DNA of 36,405 nt. It comes from an uncultured Pelagibacteraceae bacterium (GTDB lineage: Bacteria; Pseudomonadota; Alphaproteobacteria; Pelagibacterales; Pelagibacteraceae). Of this stretch, positions 28,518 to 36,405 are shown piece after piece. The notes under the pieces were generated by a model. It saw nothing but the letters and a program-made list of their open reading frames with translations, made no database searches and had not been told where the DNA came from. Where the stretch lies: positions 1 through 36,405 of the forward strand of contig CACIUJ010000007.1 in assembly GCA_902589795.1 (NCBI GenBank). Reading direction: 5' to 3'. Position 1 is the first letter of the stretch. Each line of letters begins with the position of its first letter. The position numbers were made by a program, and so were the translations under genes.

Positions 28518-29054
28518 ATGAATAAAAATAATAAAATAGAAGATTCTTTAAATAAAATATTTTCTTCCCCAGGTTATAAGATGGTGGATGTAAGCAATAA
28601 AGAAGTAACACATAGAAAAGCTCTTGCCGTTGGAGAAATAATATTAAGTTCCGAGGTTATAGAAATGATTAAACAGAAGAAGATGCCCAAAGGCGATCCG
28701 CTTGCTATAGCCGAAGTTTCAGGAATTAATGGAGTTAAAAAAACCAGCGAACTAATACCTCTTTGCCATCCATTATCCTTGGATCATATTTCCATTCATT
28801 CAGAGATTAATGAAAAAAAAAATTCAATTACCATTTACTGTTTAGTTTCAGCAAATTCTAAGACAGGCGTTGAAATGGAAGCACTATCTGGCGTTAACTC
28901 TGCTCTTCTTGCAATTTATGATCTTTCAAAAATTGTTGAACCAAATTTAAAAATAACCAACACAAAACTGCTTGTTAAGTCTGGAGGCAAAAAAGGATTA
29001 TGGATTAATCCAGAAGGAATACCAGAGAAAATCAAAAGTGCTTTAAATATTTAA
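28518..29054 (+). CDS. moaC: Cyclic pyranopterin monophosphate synthase
   Basis: MVDVSNKEVTHRKALAVGEI, KKTSELIPLCHPL, KTGVEMEALSGVNSALLAIYD. Confidence 0.97.
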   Translation: MNKNNKIEDSLNKIFSSPGYKMVDVSNKEVTHRKALAVGEIILSSEVIEMIKQKKMPKGDPLAIAEVSGINGVKKTSELIPLCHPLSLDHISIHSEINEKKNSITIYCLVSANSKTGVEMEALSGVNSALLAIYDLSKIVEPNLKITNTKLLVKSGGKKGLWINPEGIPEKIKSALNI

Positions 29055-29055
29055 A

Positions 29056-30303
29056 ATGATTAAATACCAAAAAGCGATAAAAATAATCAATAAAATTCCC
29101 TTTAGTTTAAATGATGAAAAAATTTCTACATTAAATTCTTTAAATAGAGTTTGTTCAAAAAATGTTTTATCATCAACAAAAAATCCACTATCCAACAACA
29201 CAGCTTTTGATGGATTTGCACTTTTATCGAAGGAAACAAAAGGACTATCAAGAAAAAAATTTAAAAAATTTAAAATTTTAAAATCTCTTGCAGCTGGCGA
29301 CAATCCCAAAATTAAAAATTATCAAAAAAATTCTTCAATAGAAGTAATGACTGGAGCTATAATACCTAAACCTTACGATACCATTATACCAGTCGAAAAA
29401 GTAAAATATTTTCCATCTAAAAAAAAACCAACTCATATTGTTGTAGATCATGAAGTAAAAAAATTTTCGTTCATTAGATTTGCCGGAGAGGATTTTAATC
29501 TAAGAGAAATAATAATAAAAAAAGGTGAATTAATTCAACCAAAACACATAATGGCTTTAACAACTCTGGGAGTTAAAAATTTGTATGTGAAAAAGAAACC
29601 AAAAATAATTTTTTTTGGAACAGGAAAAGAGATAGTAGATTACAAAAAAAAAAGTATTTCTAATTGGGAAGTTCGCAATTCTAACAATTATTATTTTACG
29701 TCATTTGGAAAAAGCTTACATTACGAAATATTAAATGGCGGAATAATTAAAGATAACCAGAAGAAAAAACTTAAAGAAAAATTAAAAAAATATCTAAGTT
29801 CAGACATTGATATATTTGCAACGTCAGGTGCAATATCCGCAGGCAAGTTTGATTTTATTCCAGAATTAATTAAAAAAATTGGTTTTAAAACATATTTTAA
29901 AGGTGTTTCTATAAAACCTGGACGACCGATAATCCTTTCTAAGTCAAGAATGAAAAATAAACTATTTTTTGGCTTACCAGGAAACCCGATTTCATGTGCT
30001 GCAGGATTTCGTTTTTTCATTTATCCTTTGCTACGTAAAGGTCTAGGAATGGAAAAAGAGGAAAAATTTAGAGCAAAAATAATTAATCAATATTTAAAAC
30101 GTAAGGACTTTACTCACTTTGCTAGATGTTTAGTAAATGTGAATTCTGGAGGAACGGTAGAACTACGCGTACTTCAAGAACAGCAATCTCACAGAATTAA
30201 GTCATTTGCAAAAGCGAACTGTTGGGGAATTTTTCCGAGTGGAAAAGATCAATTTAAACCAGGGGATATTATTGAATGGGTACCATTAATTCCTAGTAGC
30301 TAA
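29056..30303 (+). CDS. moeA: Molybdopterin molybdotransferase
   Basis: NTAFDGFALLS, AAGDNP, EVMTGAIIPKPYDTIIPVE, TSGAISAGKFDFIPELI, FGLPGNPISCAAGFRFF. Confidence 0.95.
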   Translation: MIKYQKAIKIINKIPFSLNDEKISTLNSLNRVCSKNVLSSTKNPLSNNTAFDGFALLSKETKGLSRKKFKKFKILKSLAAGDNPKIKNYQKNSSIEVMTGAIIPKPYDTIIPVEKVKYFPSKKKPTHIVVDHEVKKFSFIRFAGEDFNLREIIIKKGELIQPKHIMALTTLGVKNLYVKKKPKIIFFGTGKEIVDYKKKSISNWEVRNSNNYYFTSFGKSLHYEILNGGIIKDNQKKKLKEKLKKYLSSDIDIFATSGAISAGKFDFIPELIKKIGFKTYFKGVSIKPGRPIILSKSRMKNKLFFGLPGNPISCAAGFRFFIYPLLRKGLGMEKEEKFRAKIINQYLKRKDFTHFARCLVNVNSGGTVELRVLQEQQSHRIKSFAKANCWGIFPSGKDQFKPGDIIEWVPLIPSS

Positions 30304-30331
30304 TAGATAATTATTATGGTTTAATTTATTT

Positions 30332-31321
30332 ATGTTAATTGATTCTTTTCAAAGAAAAATATCATACATAAGAGTTTCGGTCACTGACCGTTGTGACTTT
30401 AGATGCACTTATTGTATGTCAGAAGATATGGAGTTTTTACCAAAAAAGGATGTTTTATCTTTAGAAGAGCTGGACAGGCTTTGTAACACTTTTATAGAGC
30501 TTGGAGTAAAAAAACTTAGAATTACTGGCGGGGAACCCCTAGTCAGAAAAAATATAATTCAATTATTTAATAATCTTGGAAAAAAAATAGGCAAAGGATT
30601 AGAAGAATTAACACTTACTACAAACGGCTCTCAACTTGACCGTTATGCACAAGATTTATTTAATGCTGGGGTTAGAAGAATTAACATTTCTTTAGATTCT
30701 TTAGACAAAAATAAATTTAAAAAAATCACTCGGTACGGCGACTTTAATAAAGTTATAAAAGGAATAATGACGGCGAAAAAAGTAGGATTAAAAATAAAAA
30801 TTAATACAGTGGCTTTAAAAGGGATAAATGACGATGAAGTGTTGAAATTAGTAAATTGGTGCGGGGAAAATAAATTTTCTTTAACATTTATAGAAGTGAT
30901 GCCAATGGGTGAAATTGAAGAAAAAAGAATAGATCAATACATGCCTTTAACCGAAGTTAAAAATTTAATTCAAAAAAAATATAGCATTACCAAAGATCCA
31001 TTAAGAACTGCTGGACCAGCTAGCTATGTACATTGTCATGAAACAGATCAAAAAATTGGTTTTATTACTCCACATACCCATAATTTTTGTGAACTATGTA
31101 ATCGAGTTAGAATTACATGTGTTGGAGAAATGTATATGTGTTTAGGTCAGCAAGACAAAGCAGATTTAAAAACTTTTTTGAGAAGAAGTGAAAACAATCA
31201 GTTGTTAAAAGATGCAATATATGAAGCAATATCAAGAAAACCCAAGGGGCATGATTTTATTATTGAGAGAAAAGAAAATGAAAACTTTGTTCCTAGACAC
31301 ATGAATGTAACTGGCGGATAA
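30332..31321 (+). CDS. moaA: GTP 3',8-cyclase (radical SAM)
   Basis: VTDRCDFRCTYCMSE (CxxxCxxC), LRITGGEPLVRKN, C-terminal CELCNRVRITCVG..C, terminal TGG. Confidence 0.97.
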   Translation: MLIDSFQRKISYIRVSVTDRCDFRCTYCMSEDMEFLPKKDVLSLEELDRLCNTFIELGVKKLRITGGEPLVRKNIIQLFNNLGKKIGKGLEELTLTTNGSQLDRYAQDLFNAGVRRINISLDSLDKNKFKKITRYGDFNKVIKGIMTAKKVGLKIKINTVALKGINDDEVLKLVNWCGENKFSLTFIEVMPMGEIEEKRIDQYMPLTEVKNLIQKKYSITKDPLRTAGPASYVHCHETDQKIGFITPHTHNFCELCNRVRITCVGEMYMCLGQQDKADLKTFLRRSENNQLLKDAIYEAISRKPKGHDFIIERKENENFVPRHMNVTGG

Positions 31322-31322
31322 A

Positions 31323-31589
31323 ATGGAAATTCAATTAAAACTCTATGGATCTTCTAAAATATTAAGTGAAAAAGAAACATTAGATATTCAGTTACCAAAT
31401 AATTCCGATATAAAAAAACTTAGAGATATTTTGACTAAAATTATTTCTGAAAAATATTCAAGAAGTGATTTAGAAAATTTGCCTAAAACTGCAGCCTTTT
31501 TTAGTGAAAAGGATGAGGTAATAGATGATAGTTATAAGTTAAGTAATAAAGAATATATTTCAATTATTCCTCCTATCGGCGGCGGTTAA
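31323..31589 (+). CDS. moaD: Molybdopterin synthase small subunit (MoaD, ubiquitin-like)
   Basis: 88 aa ending in IIPPIGGG; located between moaA and moaE. Confidence 0.9.
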   Translation: MEIQLKLYGSSKILSEKETLDIQLPNNSDIKKLRDILTKIISEKYSRSDLENLPKTAAFFSEKDEVIDDSYKLSNKEYISIIPPIGGG

Positions 31590-32047
31590 TGACTTTACAC
31601 ACAGCTCTTGTTAAAATTGAGGAAGAAAAAATTTCCTCAGAAAAAGCAAAGAAATTTATAGCTTCCGAAAAAAATGGGGCAGAGTCTATTTTTGTTGGGA
31701 AAGTCAGAAATGAAAATAATGGGAAAAAAGTTATAGCCGTAACCTATGACGCTCATGATCAAGCTGTCATTAAATCTTTTCAATTAATATGTACCAACGC
31801 ACTAAATAAATTTGATAAAAATGCGAAAATTTTTCTAGAACACGCAAAAGGTTATGCGTCTGTAGGTGAAGTGAGTATTTTAATAGGAGTTGGATCAGGA
31901 CACAGAGACGAAGCATTTAAAATTTGTAGATATATTCTTGAGGAGGTAAAACACCAGTCTCCAATATGGAAAAAAGAACATTATGCAGATGGTAAAGAAG
32001 AATGGCTTCCTGGACATTCTTTAAGACCAAAGAAAGAAGTTAAATAA
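31589..32047 (+). CDS. moaE: Molybdopterin synthase catalytic subunit
   Basis: GAESIFVGKVRNENNGKKVIAVTYDAHD, HAKGYASVGEVSILIGVGSGHRDEAFKICRYILEEVKHQSPIWKKEHYADG. Confidence 0.96.
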   Translation: MTLHTALVKIEEEKISSEKAKKFIASEKNGAESIFVGKVRNENNGKKVIAVTYDAHDQAVIKSFQLICTNALNKFDKNAKIFLEHAKGYASVGEVSILIGVGSGHRDEAFKICRYILEEVKHQSPIWKKEHYADGKEEWLPGHSLRPKKEVK

Positions 32048-32949
32048 TGACAAAAAATAAAACTAACTCAGCAATTTTGATAGTTTTATTTGCTGGCATA
32101 TTATGGTCGTTTGGTGCTTTGGTTGTTAGATACATTGAAGATGCACGCTCTATACCCTGGCAATATCTTTTTTTTAGAGGTGTAACTATTTTTGTAATTT
32201 TAAATATTTATTTATTTTTCAAAGAAGGAAGATCGTTTGTTAACAATTATAAAAAAATTGATTTGTCAGTCATTATAGGAGGACTAGGTTTTGCTACTGC
32301 TTTTATGGGTTTTATTTGGTCTATTACTCACACTTCGGCAGCCATTACTCTTTTGATGTTAGCAGCTATGCCATTTATGACAGCAATTTTAGGATATATT
32401 TTTCTTAAGGAAAAAGTTTCTTTTACAACTTTGACAGCAATTATTTTAGCAGCAGCTGGAATTATTTTTATGGCTTTTAGCAGCAGTCAAATAGGAACTT
32501 TATTTGGTTTATTGGCTGGCTTATTGTCCGCTTTAGGTTTTTCTGTTGGTTCTGTTTCTTTAAGATGGAATAAAAGGACACCAACTTTTACAACTGTTTC
32601 ATTAGCTGGATTATTTTGCGCAATTATTTCTTTTGTGATGATAATTATTAACGATGCAAATGTTTTTACTACTTTTAGAAATTCTTCTCTTTCAGCATTA
32701 CATGGAACTTTAGTATGTTCGGGTCTAATTCTTTATTCAATTGGTTCTAAAAATTTACCTGCTGCAGATCTTACTTTGTTGTCTTTGACGGAGGTTTTGG
32801 GCGGTATTTTTTGGGTTTGGTTACCAATTTTAGGTATTAATGAAATTCCAACGACCAACACAATCATAGGAGGTTTTATCTTAACCTTTGCAATTCTTTT
32901 TTACAGCTTAAATACAAAGAGAAACAGAAGATTTATCGGATTAAATTAA
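32047..32949 (+). CDS. EamA/DMT family transporter
   Basis: About 10 hydrophobic segments; FLKEKVSFTTLTAIILAAAGIIFM; LTEVLGGIFWVWLPILGINEIP. Start overlaps the moaE stop. Confidence 0.88.
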   Translation: MTKNKTNSAILIVLFAGILWSFGALVVRYIEDARSIPWQYLFFRGVTIFVILNIYLFFKEGRSFVNNYKKIDLSVIIGGLGFATAFMGFIWSITHTSAAITLLMLAAMPFMTAILGYIFLKEKVSFTTLTAIILAAAGIIFMAFSSSQIGTLFGLLAGLLSALGFSVGSVSLRWNKRTPTFTTVSLAGLFCAIISFVMIIINDANVFTTFRNSSLSALHGTLVCSGLILYSIGSKNLPAADLTLLSLTEVLGGIFWVWLPILGINEIPTTNTIIGGFILTFAILFYSLNTKRNRRFIGLN

Positions 32950-32950
32950 T

Positions 32951-32961
32951 GTCGCAGCGAC
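32951..32961. repeat. GC-rich inverted repeat gtcgc-a-gcgac
   Basis: Palindromic arms visible 2 nt after the EamA stop in otherwise AT-rich DNA. Confidence 0.5.
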
Positions 32962-32981
32962 AATCTTAGAGCTTATTTTTT

Positions 32982-33002
32982 CTAAAATTATAATTATTTT
33001 AG
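32982..33002. repeat. Inverted repeat ctaaaat-(7 nt)-attttag just upstream of the pseudoazurin start
   Basis: Perfect 7-bp arms, 7-nt spacer, ending 8 nt before the ATG at 33011. Confidence 0.45.
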
Positions 33003-33010
33003 TAGCAGCA

Positions 33011-33436
33011 ATGAAAAAAATAACTTTATTACTTTTTATATTATTTATATCACAACCATCTTTTAGCGCGGATCAAACCATAGAAATGCTCAACAAATTA
33101 GGTAAGGAACATATGGTTTATTCAAAAAAAATTGTAAAAATTGATATTGGAGATACAGTTTTTTGGAAATCAGCAAAACCTGGTCACAACGTTGAGTTTA
33201 TTAAAGGCGGCGTTCCAGAAGGAGTAGGAAAGTTTAAATCTGCTTTAAGCAAAGATACAGAATATAAATTTGAAATTCCAGGAATTTATGCTTACTGGTG
33301 TACTCCTCATAAAGGTATGGGAATGATAGGGTTCGTTATAGTGGGTAATGATAAGTCTAATTTAGACGCAGTAAAAAATATAAAGTATATGGGCAAGTCT
33401 AAAAAAGTTGCTATTGAACTTATTAATTCCCTTTAA
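33011..33436 (+). CDS. Pseudoazurin (type I blue copper protein), secreted
   Basis: Signal peptide MKKITLLLFILFISQPSFSA; PGHNVEFIKGGVPEG; YWCTPHKGMGMIGFVIVG Cu ligands C-H-M. Confidence 0.93.
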   Translation: MKKITLLLFILFISQPSFSADQTIEMLNKLGKEHMVYSKKIVKIDIGDTVFWKSAKPGHNVEFIKGGVPEGVGKFKSALSKDTEYKFEIPGIYAYWCTPHKGMGMIGFVIVGNDKSNLDAVKNIKYMGKSKKVAIELINSL

Positions 33437-33450
33437 ATCTTTTTAAAAAA

Positions 33451-35280
33451 TTACGGGTTTTGCGAGACACTTTTAGCCATTCTTTTTCTCACGTGCGGGT
33501 CTAAATATTTTTTACGAAGTCTTAAGTGTTTTGGAGTTACTTCCAAAACTTCATCATCATTTATATAAGCCATTTTTTCTTCAAGACTCATTTGTCTTGG
33601 AGGTGTTAAAACTACATTTTCATCAGTTCCTTGAGTTCTCATATTAGTTAATTTTTTTCCTTTTAAAAAATTAACTTCAAGATCGTTGTCACGACTATGT
33701 TCACCACAAATCATTCCTTTATAAACTTCTGTATTATGACCTATGAACATTTCACCCCGTTCTTGCAAATTGAATATTGCAAACGCAACAGCAGAACCTG
33801 TTTCCATTGAGATTAAAGCCCCATTTATTCTTCCGGTTATTCCAGTTTTAAATGGTCCATAAGAATGAAAAGTTCTATTCATAACTCCAGTACCACGAGT
33901 TTGAGTCATAAATCTTGATTGATAACCAATTAGTCCACGCGTGGGGGCATGAAAAATTAAACGTGTTTTACCTGCGCCTGCATCAATCATATTAATCATT
34001 TCAGCTTTTCGTCTATTCATACTATCAATAATTTTTGAAGAAAATTCTGCATCCAAATCTATTGTAACTTCTTCTATTGGTTCCGTTTTATTTCCACTAT
34101 TATCAGTTTTACAGATTACACGTGGACGTGATACAGTAAGTTCAAAACCTTCTCTTCTCATTGTTTCTACTAAAACTCCTAACTGTAACTCTCCACGACC
34201 ACTAATTTCGAAAGAATCTTTATTTTTATTTTCAGAAAAACTTATTCCCACATTATTCTCATCTTCTGTAAGTAGACGTTCTCTTATTTGTGTAGAGGTT
34301 AGCTTTGTTCCATCTTTACCTGCTAACGGAGATGAATTTACACTTATAGTAATTGACATTGTAGGAGGATCTATTGGTGTGCTAGGTAAAGGTTTTTCAA
34401 CAGATAAATCGCATATAGTATCTGCGACAGTAGCCTTAGTTAAACCAGCAATAATTACAATATCCCCAGCAATTACTTCTTCGACAGGTATTTTTTTAGT
34501 GCCTTCAAATCTTAAAAGTTTTGTTAATCTTCCAGCATCAACTTTTTGACCATCTAAATTAATTGCTTTTACATTTTGATTTATTCGGGCGGTTCCTTGT
34601 CCTACACGGCCTACTAAACATCTACCTAAAAAACTGTCTGCATACAAAAGTGTAGAAAGCATAGCAAATGGTTTATTTATTTCTACCTTAGGCTCAGGAA
34701 CATGTTCTAATATTAAATTTAATAAGGAGTGAAGATTTTCTTTTGGTTGATCCAGCTCTTTTACTGACCATCCGTCACGTCCTGATGCGTAAAGAATAGG
34801 GAAATCTAATTGTTCATCATTTGCTCCTAGCGCAACAAACAAATCAAACACTTCATCAATAACTTCTTTTGGTCTAGCATCTTTTCTATCAACTTTATTT
34901 ATTATAACTATTGGTTTAAGTCCTTGAGCTAAAGCTTTTTTCATTACAAAACTCGTACCTGGAAGACATCCTTCAGCTGCATCTGTTAAAAGTATTACTC
35001 CATCAGCCATATCAAGAACTCTTTCTACTTCACTAGAGAAATCAGAATGCCCAGGAGTGTCAATAATATTAATTCTATTATCTTTCCATTTTATGGATGC
35101 AGGTTTTGCAAGAATAGTTATTCCTCGCTCTTTTTCAAGATCGCCACTATCCATAACTCTTTCTTCAATTTTTTGGTTGTCTCTCCACAATCCACTCTGT
35201 TTCATAATAGAATCAATCAGTGTAGTTTTTCCATGATCGACATGAGCAACTATGGCTATGTTTCTTATATTATTTTTCAT
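33451..35280 (-). CDS. typA: Ribosome-associated translational GTPase TypA/BipA
   Basis: RNIAIVAHVDHGKTTLID, ERGITILAKPASI, IIDTPGHSDF, NKVDR, GRGELQLGVLVETMRREGFEL, PTRGLIGYQSRFMTQTRGTG. Confidence 0.97.
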   Translation of the reverse strand: MKNNIRNIAIVAHVDHGKTTLIDSIMKQSGLWRDNQKIEERVMDSGDLEKERGITILAKPASIKWKDNRINIIDTPGHSDFSSEVERVLDMADGVILLTDAAEGCLPGTSFVMKKALAQGLKPIVIINKVDRKDARPKEVIDEVFDLFVALGANDEQLDFPILYASGRDGWSVKELDQPKENLHSLLNLILEHVPEPKVEINKPFAMLSTLLYADSFLGRCLVGRVGQGTARINQNVKAINLDGQKVDAGRLTKLLRFEGTKKIPVEEVIAGDIVIIAGLTKATVADTICDLSVEKPLPSTPIDPPTMSITISVNSSPLAGKDGTKLTSTQIRERLLTEDENNVGISFSENKNKDSFEISGRGELQLGVLVETMRREGFELTVSRPRVICKTDNSGNKTEPIEEVTIDLDAEFSSKIIDSMNRRKAEMINMIDAGAGKTRLIFHAPTRGLIGYQSRFMTQTRGTGVMNRTFHSYGPFKTGITGRINGALISMETGSAVAFAIFNLQERGEMFIGHNTEVYKGMICGEHSRDNDLEVNFLKGKKLTNMRTQGTDENVVLTPPRQMSLEEKMAYINDDEVLEVTPKHLRLRKKYLDPHVRKRMAKSVSQNP

Positions 35281-35322
35281 AATTCACAGTTCTTATAGTC
35301 TAATTTTATAAATAAGAAATAG

Positions 35323-35550
35323 TTAACTGGGGTTTTTTTTTAAAAAATCAATATAATCAATAACTTCTTGAAATTTATCATCTTCAATATCTTTGTAACT
35401 TTTTTTAAACTTTGACTTAACGCAAATTGCAACGTGTGCATAAGGATTTCTACCTTTAGGGTGGTTAGGATGATTAGGTAATTGCCCTTTTAAATAATCA
35501 CCAGCTTCCTGTATGATTTTCCAGAGTTTACTTGCGTTTTCTTTGTTCAT
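35323..35550 (-). CDS. Small hypothetical protein; C-terminal half possibly ORF6C-like
   Basis: 75 aa; HVAICVKSKFKKSYKDIEDDKFQEVIDYIDFLKK resembles phage ORF6C-type C-terminal domains by eye. Confidence 0.6.
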   Translation of the reverse strand: MNKENASKLWKIIQEAGDYLKGQLPNHPNHPKGRNPYAHVAICVKSKFKKSYKDIEDDKFQEVIDYIDFLKKNPS

Positions 35551-35576
35551 GCCTGTCTAAATCTTGATTTATCTCT

Positions 35577-35598
35577 TCTGTACCCAGTCTGTACCCAG
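35577..35598. repeat. Two tandem copies of an 11-bp unit (tctgtacccag)x2
   Basis: Direct reading: tctgtacccag|tctgtacccag in the short gap between the two hypothetical ORFs. Confidence 0.75.
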
Positions 35599-35619
35599 TT
35601 ATCCCACATTATCTAGGAT

Positions 35620-36300
35620 TTAATTTTTTTTCAATAATTTAACAATTCGTTCTCTTTGATCTTTTAAATATTTTTGAAAATCTTCATAGCCTCTGCCTTG
35701 AACATTCTTATAATCTTCAAATTCTTCTTTTTCCGCTGACTCAGGTTTTTTCCACTTTTCTGTAATATTTTTTCCATTTTTGTCTACCATATAAAAAACT
35801 CCTGTAGGTGAATATTCAAAACCTGAATAGTCAATTTGCTCACTTGAAGGCAATTGACCGTTATTATTATAACGATGATGAAACCTAAAGCCAAGTCCAT
35901 GGTGATGTTCATATTCGTGCCAGTTATTTTTATCTCCTTTTTCTAAAGTAATAAGAAACGACACAAAATCATTTGAAACGATCCTATTAGTGTAATATTT
36001 GGAAAAATTTATTTTGTTAATTTTTTTTTCATTTTTAAAAATATTATATGAAATTATATCGGTATGTATGTAAGTATCGTCAAAAGCTCTATCTGCCCAT
36101 TTATTTCCTGCGTAAGCATTTGCTCTTGGTATTTCTAGATGCTTTAAATTATCCTCATCCGATGAATCTAAATCATATTTAAAGTAAATTTTATTTTTTT
36201 TTCCAATATCCAGAGTTGCTTTTTTTACAAAATTTTCTATGTCTTGTTTTTCCCAGCGCGTAAATTTTGCTAATTTCTTTTTTATTCCAAAAAAACCCAT
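35620..36300 (-). CDS. Hypothetical protein with His-rich segment
   Basis: 226-aa ORF, no known family recognised; NNWHEYEHHHGLGFRFHHRY. Confidence 0.65.
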   Translation of the reverse strand: MGFFGIKKKLAKFTRWEKQDIENFVKKATLDIGKKNKIYFKYDLDSSDEDNLKHLEIPRANAYAGNKWADRAFDDTYIHTDIISYNIFKNEKKINKINFSKYYTNRIVSNDFVSFLITLEKGDKNNWHEYEHHHGLGFRFHHRYNNNGQLPSSEQIDYSGFEYSPTGVFYMVDKNGKNITEKWKKPESAEKEEFEDYKNVQGRGYEDFQKYLKDQRERIVKLLKKN

Positions 36301-36405
36301 ATTTTTTAATTTATTTTTTTCATTTTAATATTTTGACAGTAGTAGTTTTATTATTTTTTTCCTTATAAATACGTATGCTATGATCATAATCAGAAGTTCC
36401 TACAT

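Noticed and set aside
29721-30020. 99-aa antisense ORF inside moeA
   Set aside because: Mirror of conserved MoeA motifs; shadow ORF.
35047-35298. 83-aa + strand ORF opposite typA N-terminus
   Set aside because: Antisense to the GTPase G-domain; no independent support.
1-36405. CRISPR arrays, transposases, rRNA or tRNA genes
   Set aside because: No regularly spaced repeats, cas or transposase motifs, or tRNA/rRNA-like sequence recognised by reading; an Infernal/tRNAscan run would be needed to exclude them formally.

Overview
The window is AT-rich, gene-dense DNA with tightly packed operons. Gene content and codon style resemble a SAR11/Pelagibacterales-like alphaproteobacterium (inference only, no phylogeny was run). 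Order: 3' part of aconitase + MmgE/PrpD; PQQ-type sugar dehydrogenase; TerC-like protein; an uncharacterised Trp-rich protein + pxpA, divergent from pxpB-pxpC-EamA transporter; tandem glycine riboswitch followed by gcvT-gcvH-gcvP, running without a gap into an FAD oxidase / DUF1365 / cyclopropane-fatty-acid synthase / DUF3833 lipoprotein cluster; SDR, TspO and DadA-like oxidoreductase; SelO; a NAD-linked molybdenum formate dehydrogenase operon (NifU-like, HPP membrane protein, FdhD, fused NuoE/NuoF-type beta, alpha); a divergent molybdopterin cofactor operon (mobA, moaC, moeA, moaA, moaD, moaE) + EamA transporter; pseudoazurin; TypA/BipA; and two small hypothetical ORFs. Most of this is recognisable metabolism. 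The best leads are: (1) possible glycine-riboswitch control of the lipid-modification genes; (2) an HPP protein as a candidate formate-type transporter and a NifU-like scaffold in the FDH operon; (3) the uncharacterised Trp-rich protein coupled to pxpA; (4) two unassigned ORFs at the right end. No CRISPR array, transposase, rRNA or tRNA was recognised.
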